The notes under the pieces are model-generated. The model searched no databases. It saw only the letters and a program-made list of their open reading frames with translations, and was not told the DNA's origin. Source: Actinobacteria bacterium HGW-Actinobacteria-1 (GTDB taxonomy: Bacteria > Actinomycetota > Coriobacteriia > Anaerosomatales > Anaerosomataceae). From it: a stretch of 64,000 nt of DNA. Location: contig PHFB01000001.1 of NCBI GenBank assembly GCA_002841355.1, positions 124,001 through 188,000 on the forward strand, in the 5' to 3' direction. The translations under genes were made by a program, and so were the position numbers. Positions 32,232 to 41,406 of this stretch are shown here, piece after piece (the stretch's first letter is position 1; every line of letters starts with the position of its first letter).

Positions 32232-33862
32232 TGGCTGATTCCACGATGACCGAGACGAACGCACGCACTGCAATCGAACTCATCACATCGGCCGCCGCCG
32301 CGCTCAAGGCTCGGAAAGAGGAGATCAACCGCCTCAACGTGTTCCCGGTACCTGATGGTGATACCGGCACGAACATGAGTCTGACGATGGACGCCGTGCT
32401 CACCGACCTTGCCGCACTGGAGTCCGGAGCTCCCGTTGCCGATATCTGCAAAGCCGTGACCCATGGTTCACTCATGGGCGCTCGCGGCAACTCCGGGGTC
32501 ATTCTGAGCCAGATACTCCGCGGACTGTGCGAGGCCGTCGCTGCCGATCAGCAGATCTCAGTCAAGCTGCTCGCCGACGCGCTCACGCGCGCCACTACCG
32601 TCGCCTTCCAGGCAGTTCGCAAGCCTGTCGAAGGCACCATGCTCACCGTCCTCAAGGACATGGCAGCGGCCGCTCAAGCAGGAGCGACAGCCGGTTCCTC
32701 AATCGACGAGTTGCTCGATATCGTGGTGAAGGCCGCGTTCGAGTCCGTCCGTCGCGGACCCGACCTGCTTCCGGTGCTCAAGGAACATGGCGTCGTCGAC
32801 GCGGGTGGCTTCGGTCTTGCGATTCTCGCCGAAGGCTTCGTTACCGGCATGGATGGACACGTCTTCTCCGATCGCGACATCGCTGTGGCCACCGGTGAGC
32901 TGACCGTGAGTCCCGTGAATGACTGGGACGATGAGGAGTTCCTCTACTGCACCGAGTTCCTCATGTATGGTGCCGACGCCGACAAGTCCTTCATTGAGGA
33001 ATGGATCTCAGCCAAAGGCGGCTCGGAACTGGTCGTCGGCGACCGTGAGACGTACAAGATCCACGTGCACACCGACGATCCCGGCTCCGTGCTCGCATGG
33101 GCGACATCGCTTGGTGAGGTCGGCGAAGTACACATAAACAACATGCGGCGTCAGACCGCGGAGCGTACGGAGATGCTGCGCACTGAGTCCAAGCCCGTTG
33201 CGCCGCCAAAGCCGGTCGGATTCGTTGCGGTGTCATCGGGCGCAGGTCTCTCGGACATTCTTCGCAGCTTGGGCGTTGATGAGATCGTAAGCGGCGGACA
33301 GACCATGAACCCGTCTACCGCCGAGATTCTTGAGGCCGTTCAGAAAGTGAACGCCGAGCGTGTCGTGGTCCTCCCGAACAACAGCAATATCGTCCTCGCT
33401 GCGCAGCAGGTGGTTGGCGTCTCCGAGCGTCCGGTTGGCGTTGTGCCGACGACCTCCGTTCCTCAAGCCTTCGCCGCGCTGCTTGCCTACGACGGTTCTG
33501 ACGACCTTGACGGCATCGTCGCCGAGATGAGCGCTGCCGCGAGCGCAGTCCGAACCGGCGAGGTCACCACTGCGGTCAAGGATTCCAAAGGCAAGGCAGG
33601 TGCGATCAAGACCGGTCAGATCATCGGTATAGCCGACCACGAGATCGAGGTCATCGGTGACTCGGTTGAAGACGTGGCACTCGGGCTTATCGCTGTGCTT
33701 GCGGATGACGCGGAGACGTTGACGATCCTTGCGGGTGAGGATCTCGACGATGATGCGCTCAAGCGGATCGCACAACAGGCCGAATCCCGGTTCCCGGACC
33801 TTGAAGTCGAGACTCATCGCGGCGAGCAGCCGCTGTATCCCGTGATACTGGCACTCGAATAG
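32231..33862 (+). CDS. fakA: Fatty acid kinase subunit A (DAK phosphatase family)
   Basis: A 543-residue protein with the DhaL-like kinase domain first (NVFPVPDGDTGTNMSLTM near residues 33-50 binds ATP-Mg; GARGNSGVILSQI follows), a middle domain, and a C-terminal DegV-like domain. It phosphorylates fatty acids bound to FakB, feeding acyl-phosphate to PlsX/PlsY for phospholipid synthesis; plsX is 8.6 kb downstream. ATG 32231 overlaps the previous stop; the alternative GTG 32228 adds one residue. Confidence 0.9.
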   Translation: MADSTMTETNARTAIELITSAAAALKARKEEINRLNVFPVPDGDTGTNMSLTMDAVLTDLAALESGAPVADICKAVTHGSLMGARGNSGVILSQILRGLCEAVAADQQISVKLLADALTRATTVAFQAVRKPVEGTMLTVLKDMAAAAQAGATAGSSIDELLDIVVKAAFESVRRGPDLLPVLKEHGVVDAGGFGLAILAEGFVTGMDGHVFSDRDIAVATGELTVSPVNDWDDEEFLYCTEFLMYGADADKSFIEEWISAKGGSELVVGDRETYKIHVHTDDPGSVLAWATSLGEVGEVHINNMRRQTAERTEMLRTESKPVAPPKPVGFVAVSSGAGLSDILRSLGVDEIVSGGQTMNPSTAEILEAVQKVNAERVVVLPNNSNIVLAAQQVVGVSERPVGVVPTTSVPQAFAALLAYDGSDDLDGIVAEMSAAASAVRTGEVTTAVKDSKGKAGAIKTGQIIGIADHEIEVIGDSVEDVALGLIAVLADDAETLTILAGEDLDDDALKRIAQQAESRFPDLEVETHRGEQPLYPVILALE

Positions 33863-33899
33863 GCGTTGTCCGGTACTGACAAGCGAAGGGGCGTGCACC

Positions 33900-34751
33900 A
33901 TGGGCAAGGTCGGAATCGTCTGCGATAGCACCTGCGATATGGGCCCACAGTGGCTCGCCGAGAACGACGTTGTGATGGTTCCGCTCAAAGTGCTCTTCGG
34001 CGAGGAAACGTACCTCGATTGGGTCGATTTCACACCGCCCACGTTCTTCGAGAAGCTTGCCTCTGCACCGGTTCTGCCGAAGACATCTCAGCCATCACCG
34101 GCTGACTTCGCCGCCGTCTACGAGAATCTCGCCGCACAGGGATGTGACGAGATCGTCTCCATCCATCTTACTGCTGCACTCTCGGGCACGTTCGAATCTG
34201 CAACGATGGCTGCTTCTAGCTGCCGCATCCCCGTTCGTGTCATCGATACGCTCACCGTATCGGCGGGGGAGGCGCTCGCTATACTTGCGGCGCTCGACGC
34301 CCGTGCGGCTGGCGGAGACGGAGCGGCGATCGAGGCAGCCGCACGCCACGTCGTCGAGACGAGCACGATCCTGTTCGCGCTCGACACGCTCGAGTACCTC
34401 GTCAAGGGCGGTCGTGCCGGCAAGGCAAAGGGACTCGCTGCGTCGCTACTCAACATCAAACCAGTCCTCACATTCAATGATGAGGGTACCATCGAGCCTT
34501 TCAAGAACGTGAAGGGCACCAAGAAGGCGATCAGCGAGATCGCTGCGGCTGTCGCCGAGGCCTCCAAGATCGGCGTCGTGAAGGTGGCGTACCTGCACTC
34601 GATGGCACCGGAACTCGCCGACCAGCTTCACGAGGAGATCGATCGCCTCGGCGGCAACACGGACGCCATTCACACCACGTCGGTAGGCGCGGTCATCGGC
34701 ACGTATGCGGGACCCGGCGCCGTCGGCGCCGCCTTCTGCCCGGCCTGGTGA
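33900..34751 (+). CDS. fakB: DegV family fatty-acid-binding protein (FakB)
   Basis: A 283-residue DegV protein that carries a fatty acid to FakA. It begins GKVGIVCDSTCDMG, has TSQPSPADF (lipid carboxyl site Thr-Ser), HLTAALSGTFESA and the YLVKGGRAGKAKG loop. It sits directly after fakA (37 bases), which supports the FakA/FakB pairing. Acyl-chain preference cannot be read from the sequence. Confidence 0.88.
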   Translation: MGKVGIVCDSTCDMGPQWLAENDVVMVPLKVLFGEETYLDWVDFTPPTFFEKLASAPVLPKTSQPSPADFAAVYENLAAQGCDEIVSIHLTAALSGTFESATMAASSCRIPVRVIDTLTVSAGEALAILAALDARAAGGDGAAIEAAARHVVETSTILFALDTLEYLVKGGRAGKAKGLAASLLNIKPVLTFNDEGTIEPFKNVKGTKKAISEIAAAVAEASKIGVVKVAYLHSMAPELADQLHEEIDRLGGNTDAIHTTSVGAVIGTYAGPGAVGAAFCPAW

Positions 34752-34761
34752 CGATTGCCTC

Positions 34762-36885
34762 ATGTCCGCTGATACCGAGCACCGCACCGCGACGGCCGCG
34801 AATCCCGCGGTGCGAGCTCTGTGGTCGCATCCTGTCTCGGATGTGCGACTCGTGGACGCCCGCCGCTCAGAGGCGCTCGTCAAAGCTGGTATCGAAACCG
34901 TCGAGGACCTGATTCGCCACTACCCGTTCCGCTACCTTGACCTATCGATGGCTGGTGCGATCCGCGACGTCCCGCTCGGTGATGACGCCACCGTGGTGGG
35001 CATCGTCCGAGACGTGCGCGTCAAACGTCCCCGCCAGCGCCTCACCATCACCGAGATCGCAATCGCCGATGATACCGGTGTCGTCGTCGGTGTCTGGTTC
35101 AATCAGCCGTACGTCGCTCAGCGTATCAAGGTGGACGATCGCGTGGCCATGGCCGGCCGTCTTGAGCTGGACTACGGACTCAAGCAGATGAAGACGCCGT
35201 TCCTCGAGCGTCTTGATGCCGAAGACGGGCCCACGCAGCTCGGTCGCATTCTTCCCGTGCACCGCGCCACCGAAGGCGTCTCTCCCAACTGGATGCGACG
35301 CCTCGTACTCGAAGCCCTGGAGCTTGCCGGCGATGTGCCGGATCCGCTCCCCGCAGCGCTTCTGGTGAAGCGGGCGCTTCCCTCGCTCCGGAACTCGCTC
35401 CGAGCGATCCATTTCCCCGAGGCCCTTTCCGAGGCGGATGCTGCGCGCAGGAGGCTCGCGTACGAGGAGTTCTTCACGCTGCAGCTTGCGATGGCGCTAC
35501 GACGGCACCGGGCGGTTGCGGAGTCGCCAGGACACGCGCACCAAGTTGAAGGCGAGCGCATAGACGCGCTCAAACGTGAGCTGCCGTTCACGCTCACCGC
35601 GGATCAGACCTCGGCGCTGACTGAGGTTCTCGCGGACATGAGCGCCTCGCGCCCTATGAACCGCATGCTCCTCGGGGATGTCGGCACGGGCAAGACGGCG
35701 GTCGCGGCATTCGCGCTGGCGTCTGTCGCCGATTCCGGCACGCAAGCCGCGATGATGGCTCCCACCGAGGTTCTCGCGGCCCAGTACGCAGGCAAGGTTG
35801 GTCCACTTCTGGATGCGATCGGCGTGCGCTGGTGTCTCCTAACCGGTTCCACCTCCGCAGTCGACAGGAAGGCATCCCTCACAGCGCTGGCAGACGGTTC
35901 GATGACGGTCGCGTTCGGCACTCACGCGCTCATCCAGGAGGACGTCACCTACAAGCATCTCACCCTCGCCATCGTCGACGAGCAGCACCGCTTCGGCGTA
36001 CAGCAGCGTCTCGCGCTTCGTCACAAGGGTGAGGCCGCCGACCTTCTCGTGATGACCGCCACGCCGATCCCGAGAAGCCTTGCGCTCACGCTCTACGGTG
36101 ACCTCGACACCTCGTACCTGCGAGAGCGTCCGGGTGATCGTGGACCCGAGCACATCCGCACGCGTCTTGTGAACAAGACGCACCGCGCGGCCGCATATGA
36201 CGTCGTTCGGACGGCAGTCGCTGCGGGCCGACAGGCGTACGTAGTGTGCGCACTCGTCGATGAGTCCGACGCCGCCGAAGCCCGTGCCGCCACCCGCGAG
36301 GCCGAGCGTCTTCGCACGCAGGTGTTCCCGGACCTCAGGGTAGGTCTGCTCACAGGGAAGATGCGTCCTGCCGAGAAGAGCGCCGTGATGGACTCGTTCC
36401 GCTCGGGCGATGTGGACATACTCGTCTCGACGACGGTCATAGAAGTCGGCGTCGATGTGCCCAACGCGACCGTCATGATCGTCGAGGATGCCGAGCGGTT
36501 CGGGCTGGCGCAGCTCCATCAGCTCAGAGGACGCATCGGCCGAGGTGAACACGCAGGGGAGTTCCTCATCTTCGCGGACCCACGCACCGACGAAGGTCGC
36601 CAGCGCATGAAGGCGATCGCCTCCACCAACGACGGTTTCGCGCTCGCGGAGGAGGACCTCAAGCTCCGCGGAGAAGGGGAGCTGCTCGGGCAGAGACAGA
36701 GCGGCTTGCCGAAACTGCGACTCGCATCCCTCGTGGATGATGCAGCGCTGCTCGACATGGCTCGCGACGATGCCAGGGATATCATCGAGCGCGACCCGCA
36801 CCTTGAGCTTCCCGAACACACGCTGATCGCGACCGAAGCGTGGGCGATTCTCGGCGAAGACGAGACGTGGGTGAGGAGCGGATGA
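34762..36885 (+). CDS. recG: ATP-dependent DNA helicase RecG
   Basis: A 707-residue branched-DNA helicase that remodels stalled forks. An N-terminal wedge/OB domain is followed by Walker A GDVGTGKT (about 306), Walker B VDEQHRFG (about 405), TATPIPRSL and the C-terminal helicase motifs with VIEVGVDVPNAT and QLRGRIGRG. ATG 34762 follows the fakB stop by 10 bases; the earlier in-frame start lies within fakB. It ends in an ATGA overlap with rsmD. Confidence 0.95.
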   Translation: MSADTEHRTATAANPAVRALWSHPVSDVRLVDARRSEALVKAGIETVEDLIRHYPFRYLDLSMAGAIRDVPLGDDATVVGIVRDVRVKRPRQRLTITEIAIADDTGVVVGVWFNQPYVAQRIKVDDRVAMAGRLELDYGLKQMKTPFLERLDAEDGPTQLGRILPVHRATEGVSPNWMRRLVLEALELAGDVPDPLPAALLVKRALPSLRNSLRAIHFPEALSEADAARRRLAYEEFFTLQLAMALRRHRAVAESPGHAHQVEGERIDALKRELPFTLTADQTSALTEVLADMSASRPMNRMLLGDVGTGKTAVAAFALASVADSGTQAAMMAPTEVLAAQYAGKVGPLLDAIGVRWCLLTGSTSAVDRKASLTALADGSMTVAFGTHALIQEDVTYKHLTLAIVDEQHRFGVQQRLALRHKGEAADLLVMTATPIPRSLALTLYGDLDTSYLRERPGDRGPEHIRTRLVNKTHRAAAYDVVRTAVAAGRQAYVVCALVDESDAAEARAATREAERLRTQVFPDLRVGLLTGKMRPAEKSAVMDSFRSGDVDILVSTTVIEVGVDVPNATVMIVEDAERFGLAQLHQLRGRIGRGEHAGEFLIFADPRTDEGRQRMKAIASTNDGFALAEEDLKLRGEGELLGQRQSGLPKLRLASLVDDAALLDMARDDARDIIERDPHLELPEHTLIATEAWAILGEDETWVRSG

Positions 36886-37457
36886 GGATCGTAGCAGGCG
36901 AATGGCGCGGCAGAGCGATCGCCGCACCGAAGGGGTCAGCCACCCGACCCACCTCGGACCGCGTTCGGGAGGCGGTCTTCTCGGCAGTTCGCTCGCGCAT
37001 CGGCGATCTTGCCGGCTGCCGCGTGCTCGACGCATTCGCGGGGTCCGGCGCGCTCGCCTTCGAGGCTCTCTCACGTGGGGCCGTCTCGGCGGTGCTCATC
37101 GAACCCGATCGTGACGCACGCGATGCGATCGCACGCAACGCGGCCGCACTTGGCGCGTCCGGCGCTGTTGCGGTGCTTCCCGGTGATGCGTTCCGGCTGA
37201 CTGGCCGTGCGATCAACGGCGGACCGTTCGCGTTGCTCTTTCTCGACCCTCCCTATAGAATCGTTCCGGCGCAGGTCAGCAGCCTTCTTGAGGGGCTCGC
37301 CAGCGCTGGATCGCTTGCCGAGGGGGCGCTTGTAGTCTACGAGCATGCGGCCGGCGTCGATCCGGAGTGGCCGATGGGATTCGACTCGCAAGGTGATCGG
37401 CGGTACGGCACCACTGCGGTGTCATACGCCACGTACGAAGGGAAGCAGTCGTCGTGA
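36882..37457 (+). CDS. rsmD: 16S rRNA m2G966 methyltransferase RsmD
   Basis: A 191-residue Rossmann methyltransferase expected to modify G966 of 16S rRNA. It starts MRIVAGEWRGRAI as homologues do and has RPTSDRVREAVF, the SAM site LDAFAGSGALAFEALSRGA and the catalytic LDPPY near 122. It overlaps recG (ATGA) and coaD (GTGA) at each end, so recG-rsmD-coaD are translationally coupled. Confidence 0.95.
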   Translation: MRIVAGEWRGRAIAAPKGSATRPTSDRVREAVFSAVRSRIGDLAGCRVLDAFAGSGALAFEALSRGAVSAVLIEPDRDARDAIARNAAALGASGAVAVLPGDAFRLTGRAINGGPFALLFLDPPYRIVPAQVSSLLEGLASAGSLAEGALVVYEHAAGVDPEWPMGFDSQGDRRYGTTAVSYATYEGKQSS

Positions 37458-37945
37458 AGCGCGCGCTCTGCCCCGGTACGTTCGATCCGGTCACATCCGG
37501 CCATCTCGACATCATCGTCCGCGCTGCCAGCATCTTCGACGAAGTCGTGGTCGGAGTTGCCCTGAGCCCGGACAAGGGCGGCGGTCCGCTCTTCTCTGCA
37601 GAGGAACGCGTTGGATTCATCACAGAAGCTGTGTCACATCTTCCCAACGTGATTGTGCGACCTTTTGATACACTTCTAGTAGACTTCGCACAGAAGATGG
37701 AAGCGCGGGTCATCATCAAGGGGCTCCGCGCGGTGACGGACTTTGAACACGAGTTCCAGATGGCACAGCTCAACTACCGTCTGGACGAGAACATCGAGAC
37801 GATGTTCATCATGTCGATTCCCGAGTTCGCGTACTTGAGTTCTTCCGCGGTGAAGGAGATAGCCCGGCACGGTGGTTCTGTCCGAGGACTTGTGCCAGAT
37901 GCAGTATGTGAGGCTTTGGCCGCACGCTTGAAGCAGTCCCGATAG
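37454..37945 (+). CDS. coaD: Phosphopantetheine adenylyltransferase
   Basis: Fourth step of coenzyme A synthesis, transferring AMP to 4'-phosphopantetheine; 163 residues. The nucleotidyltransferase motif GTFDPVTSGHLDI is at residues 8-20 and the ISSTxxR-type segment is LSSSAVKEIARHGG near 127. GTG 37454 overlaps the rsmD stop. CoA and the pantetheine arm are also needed by the fatty acid genes downstream. Confidence 0.96.
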   Translation: MKRALCPGTFDPVTSGHLDIIVRAASIFDEVVVGVALSPDKGGGPLFSAEERVGFITEAVSHLPNVIVRPFDTLLVDFAQKMEARVIIKGLRAVTDFEHEFQMAQLNYRLDENIETMFIMSIPEFAYLSSSAVKEIARHGGSVRGLVPDAVCEALAARLKQSR

Positions 37946-37959
37946 GGAGGTACAGCACG

Positions 37960-38418
37960 ATGGATATCATGGCGCTCATCGATCGGATCGAAGAATTGCT
38001 CGACTCCGGTCGCAATGTGCCGTTCTCGGCAAACAAGATGGTCGACCCTGACAAGGTGTACGAGATCATCGACGAGATCCGCGCGAATTTCCCTGACGAG
38101 CTGAAGCAGGCTCGCTGGATCGTCAAAGAGCGCCAGGAGATGCTCGAAGAGGCCGAGAAGGAAGCGAACCGCATCCTCGAAGAGGCGCGCGATCGCGCCC
38201 AGGCCATTGCGAGCGACCAGGAGATCGTGAAGCTCGCCGAGCAGCAGGCGGCTGACATTCTCGACAATGCACGCGCTCGCGAGCGGGAGATCCGCCTCGG
38301 CGCCGAGGACTACGCCGACGAGATGCTCGCGAACCTCGAGGTCAACCTCGGCAAGCTCCTCACCGCAGTGCAGCGCGGCCGTGACCGGCTCCAGGGCAAG
38401 GTCGGGCAGCGTGGCTGA
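37960..38418 (+). CDS. SepIVA/DivIVA-like coiled-coil protein
   Basis: A 152-residue protein made largely of charged helix. It begins MDIMALIDRIEELLDSG and continues with a long heptad region (EMLEEAEKEANRILEEARDRAQAI and onward). Position next to coaD and the YceD gene and the sequence pattern match SepIVA of mycobacteria, a DivIVA-type septation factor; homologues are also misannotated as ATP synthase subunit b-like. No membrane helix is present. A structural role at the septum or growing wall is inferred. Confidence 0.7.
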   Translation: MDIMALIDRIEELLDSGRNVPFSANKMVDPDKVYEIIDEIRANFPDELKQARWIVKERQEMLEEAEKEANRILEEARDRAQAIASDQEIVKLAEQQAADILDNARAREREIRLGAEDYADEMLANLEVNLGKLLTAVQRGRDRLQGKVGQRG

Positions 38419-38959
38419 GGCCACACCTGACCAGCTCAAGATCGACGTCGCGGCGATAGTTGACGAACTAGCAGACACGATCGACGTCGAGCTTGAGTTT
38501 CCGCTCGCGCCGATAACCCTTGGCACCGAGGAGTTCGTTCCTGTCGCGCCCGCTCGTGTTGACGTGACGCTCACGTATGCCGGAACCGGCATTGTCGCGA
38601 GCGGTACGGTGGCGGCTGATCTTGCAGCCACGTGCTCACGCTGTCTTCAGGAGTTCGTGATGACCGCAACGGGCGATGTCGAGGGCTTCTACGTTCGTCC
38701 TGGTACCGAGGCGGAGATTCCCGAGGAGCAGGAAGCGGAACTCATCGTCGGCCGGGACATCGACCTTCTCCCCGCACTCAGGGCTGCCCTCGCGCTTGCG
38801 CTGCCATTCGCACCTGTTCATGACGAGGAGTGCAAGGGAATCTGCGGCACATGCGGCGCGGATCTCTCGGCCGGTCCATGCGATTGCACCCCCGATCTGT
38901 CGCTCTCGCCGTTCGCGGTGCTGAAGGACATCATCACTGACTCCGGGGATGACGCCTGA
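38411..38959 (+). CDS. YceD family protein (DUF177)
   Basis: A 182-residue YceD/DUF177 protein. It has the conserved CSRCLQEF motif and a second Cys pair (CKGICGTCGADLSAGPC), which probably bind zinc; the ending LSPFAVLKDI is typical. GTG 38411 overlaps the previous gene by 8 bases. The gene is followed by rpmF, the universal YceD-L32 pairing. Bacterial YceD has been linked to ribosomal RNA accumulation, with mechanism unclear. Confidence 0.9.
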   Translation: MAEATPDQLKIDVAAIVDELADTIDVELEFPLAPITLGTEEFVPVAPARVDVTLTYAGTGIVASGTVAADLAATCSRCLQEFVMTATGDVEGFYVRPGTEAEIPEEQEAELIVGRDIDLLPALRAALALALPFAPVHDEECKGICGTCGADLSAGPCDCTPDLSLSPFAVLKDIITDSGDDA

Positions 38960-38963
38960 GTCC

Positions 38964-38994
38964 TTGCCCCAATGCGGCACGCGTGTGCTATAGT
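38964..38994 (+). promoter_or_regulatory. Possible promoter of rpmF
   Basis: TTGCCC (38964-38969) and TATAGT (38989-38994) are separated by 19 bases, slightly long. The message would carry a leader of about 80 bases with the hairpin at 39045. Confidence 0.5.
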
Positions 38995-39044
38995 GTCGCT
39001 TTGCGCCACGACCCAGGTCGTCGCATAATCATGTAGAAGCTAGT

Positions 39045-39061
39045 GCACCGGTCTACGGTGC
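39045..39061 (+). promoter_or_regulatory. Leader hairpin before rpmF
   Basis: GCACCG pairs with CGGTGC around GTCTA, ending 4 bases before the AAGGGAG ribosome binding site of rpmF. It might be a control site for L32 synthesis; this is only suggestive. Confidence 0.4.
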
Positions 39062-39082
39062 CTTGAAGGGAGAATCACCAGC

Positions 39083-39259
39083 ATGCCAGTGCCCAAGAGG
39101 AAAACGGGTCGCTCCGTCACGAACTCCCGCCGTTCTTCGCACAAGCTTGAGGCGCCCGCGCGCTCGGTGTGCCCGCAGTGCCACCAGGTCAAGCTGCCGC
39201 ATCGCGTGTGCGGCGAGTGCGGGTACTACGATGGCAAGGAGATCGTCGAGACGGACTAG
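39083..39259 (+). CDS. rpmF: 50S ribosomal protein L32
   Basis: A 58-residue L32 beginning MPVPKRKTGRSVTNSRRSSHK, with zinc ligands CPQC and CGEC and the ending GYYDGKEIVETD. AAGGGAG precedes the ATG. It follows the YceD gene as in most bacteria. Because of its length it falls below common ORF cut-offs. Confidence 0.97.
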   Translation: MPVPKRKTGRSVTNSRRSSHKLEAPARSVCPQCHQVKLPHRVCGECGYYDGKEIVETD

Positions 39260-39312
39260 TAACCGGCGCCCCCTGTGGGGCGCTGTTCCGTACCAGGGGA
39301 GGGTGAGCGTCA

Positions 39313-41406
39313 GTGCTCGATGAGTTCTTCTCTCCTCGCTCAGTAGCAGTGGTCGGCGTTTCCCGCGAAGAGGGAAAGGTCGGCCACTACATATTTGACA
39401 ACCTTCTTGGTGCCGGATTCCCCGGAGCGGTGTACCCGGTAAACCCGAAAGCTGCTGACGTACACGGTCACGTCTGCTATCCGAGCGTCGCCGATATCCC
39501 GGACCCGGTGGATCTGGCGATCATCGTAGTCCCGGCTGGAGCGGTATCGGGCGTGATCGAGGAGTGCGGTCAGCGTGGCATCTCGGCAGTCATCGTCATC
39601 TCTGCCGGGTTCAAAGAGACCGGACCGGCAGGCGCCGCTCTCGAGCGTGAGATGCTCGCCACTGCCGCACAGTACGGTATCCGGATTCTCGGCCCGAACT
39701 GTCTTGGACTCATCTCCACGTCGAGCAGCCTCAACGCGTCGTTCGCGCCCTCCATGCCCGAGCAGGGCACCATCGCATTCATGTCGCAATCGGGAGCACT
39801 TGGAACTGCCGTGCTCGACTGGGCGGCGGGTGAGGGCATCGGGCTCTCGCGGTTCGTGTCGCTCGGCAACAAGGCCGACGTGTCTGAGGTCGACCTCGTG
39901 CGGGCCTGGACCGAGGATCCCGACACCTCTGTCGTTGCCGCGTACCTTGAGGCCGTGAGCGATGGCCGTGCCTTCGTGGAAGCCGCATCGGCGTTATCGC
40001 GCACGAAGCCGATCATCGCACTCAAAGCCGGTGGGTCGGATGCCGGTGCGCGTGCCGTCTCATCGCACACAGGCAGCCTGGCTGGCTCCGAGCAGGCGTA
40101 CGACGCCGCGTTTCGCAAAGCGGGCGTAATTCGCGCCCGGTCCGTTCTTGAACTCTTCGACTTCGCGGTGGGCTTTGCCCGTCAGCCGCTTCCCGAGGGG
40201 CCGGGCCTTGTCATCCTCACGAATGCCGGCGGTCCCGCGATCCTCGCAACAGACGCATGTGAGCGCTCGGGCGTAGGTCTCGCTTCGCTCGAACCCGAAA
40301 CGATCACCGCACTCCGCGAAGCGCTACCGGCTGCCGCGGCGCTGTACAACCCGGTCGATGTCCTTGGTGACGCACCGCCGGAGCGCTACGAAGTCGCCGG
40401 TAGCATTCTCGCGAAGGACCCCAACGTCCGCGCGATCCTTGTGATCCTCACCCCGCAAGCGATGACGCTTGCGGCCGACACCGCCCGCGCCGTTGTCCGG
40501 CTCTCGCAGAGCTCGGGTCTTCCGGTGTTCGCAAGCTTCATGGGCAAGGGTGCCATCGCCGAGGCGATTCCCGTGCTGCGCGACGGACTCGTGCCACAGT
40601 TCGACTTCCCGGAGCGTGCTGTCGCCACCCTCGCAGCGATGCTGCAGCACCGCCGTCAACTCGACGCACCTCCGACGTTGCCACCCATCATCGAAGCTGA
40701 CACGCAGGTCGTTCGAGAAGCGATCGATCACGCGCAGGCGGCCGGACGGACGTTCATCACCGAGCAGTCCGCTGCCCGCATCGCTGCGGCATACGGCATT
40801 CCCGTACCGGCGGGCGGCATTGCGAAGGACCTTGGAGCCGCCCGGCTCCTGGCCGCCGAGGTCGGGTACCCGGTCGTGCTCAAGATCGCGAGCCCTGACA
40901 TCCTCCACAAATCGGATATCGGGGGAATCCGCGTCGATATCCAATCGGAGGAGGAGCTCGACGAGGCGTACGACGACATCATCCGAAGCGTGCGGGCTCG
41001 TATGGAAGACGCCCATATCTGGGGTGTCACCGTACAGCGGATGCTCGAACCAGGTCGTGAGGTCATCATCGGCGTCAACCGTGACCCCCAGTTCGGACCG
41101 CTTCTGATGTTCGGTCTTGGTGGTATCTACGTTGAAGTGATGAAGGACGTCACCTTCAGGCTCTGCCCGGTCACCACCGAGGAGGCGCGCGCGATGCTTT
41201 CGGAGATCCGCGGCTTCGGACTTCTTCGCGGCGCACGTGGGCAGCGCCCCGCAGACCTGGATGCTGTGATCGACACGATCGTCCGGATATCCGCGCTAGT
41301 GACGGACTTCCCGGAGATCACCGAACTCGATATCAATCCGCTCATCGTGGCTGACAAGGGAGCCGGCGCCGTAGCTGCCGACATCCGCATCGGAATCGGA
41401 GGATGA
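39313..41406 (+). CDS. Acetyl-CoA synthetase (ADP-forming), fused alpha-beta chain
   Basis: A 697-residue acyl-CoA synthetase that converts acetyl-CoA (or another acyl-CoA) with ADP and phosphate to the acid and ATP, an energy-conserving step of anaerobic fermentation. Residues 1-130 are the CoA-binding Rossmann domain (SVAVVGVSREEGKVG); a succinyl-CoA-ligase-like region follows, with the phosphohistidine segment SSHTGSLAG near 250; the last 220 residues are an ATP-grasp domain (VVLKIASPDILHKSDIGG). Alpha and beta parts are in one chain. The start is GTG 39313 after an AGGGGAGGG sequence. It overlaps the next gene by 4 bases, so the two are probably partners. Confidence 0.88.
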   Translation: MLDEFFSPRSVAVVGVSREEGKVGHYIFDNLLGAGFPGAVYPVNPKAADVHGHVCYPSVADIPDPVDLAIIVVPAGAVSGVIEECGQRGISAVIVISAGFKETGPAGAALEREMLATAAQYGIRILGPNCLGLISTSSSLNASFAPSMPEQGTIAFMSQSGALGTAVLDWAAGEGIGLSRFVSLGNKADVSEVDLVRAWTEDPDTSVVAAYLEAVSDGRAFVEAASALSRTKPIIALKAGGSDAGARAVSSHTGSLAGSEQAYDAAFRKAGVIRARSVLELFDFAVGFARQPLPEGPGLVILTNAGGPAILATDACERSGVGLASLEPETITALREALPAAAALYNPVDVLGDAPPERYEVAGSILAKDPNVRAILVILTPQAMTLAADTARAVVRLSQSSGLPVFASFMGKGAIAEAIPVLRDGLVPQFDFPERAVATLAAMLQHRRQLDAPPTLPPIIEADTQVVREAIDHAQAAGRTFITEQSAARIAAAYGIPVPAGGIAKDLGAARLLAAEVGYPVVLKIASPDILHKSDIGGIRVDIQSEEELDEAYDDIIRSVRARMEDAHIWGVTVQRMLEPGREVIIGVNRDPQFGPLLMFGLGGIYVEVMKDVTFRLCPVTTEEARAMLSEIRGFGLLRGARGQRPADLDAVIDTIVRISALVTDFPEITELDINPLIVADKGAGAVAADIRIGIGG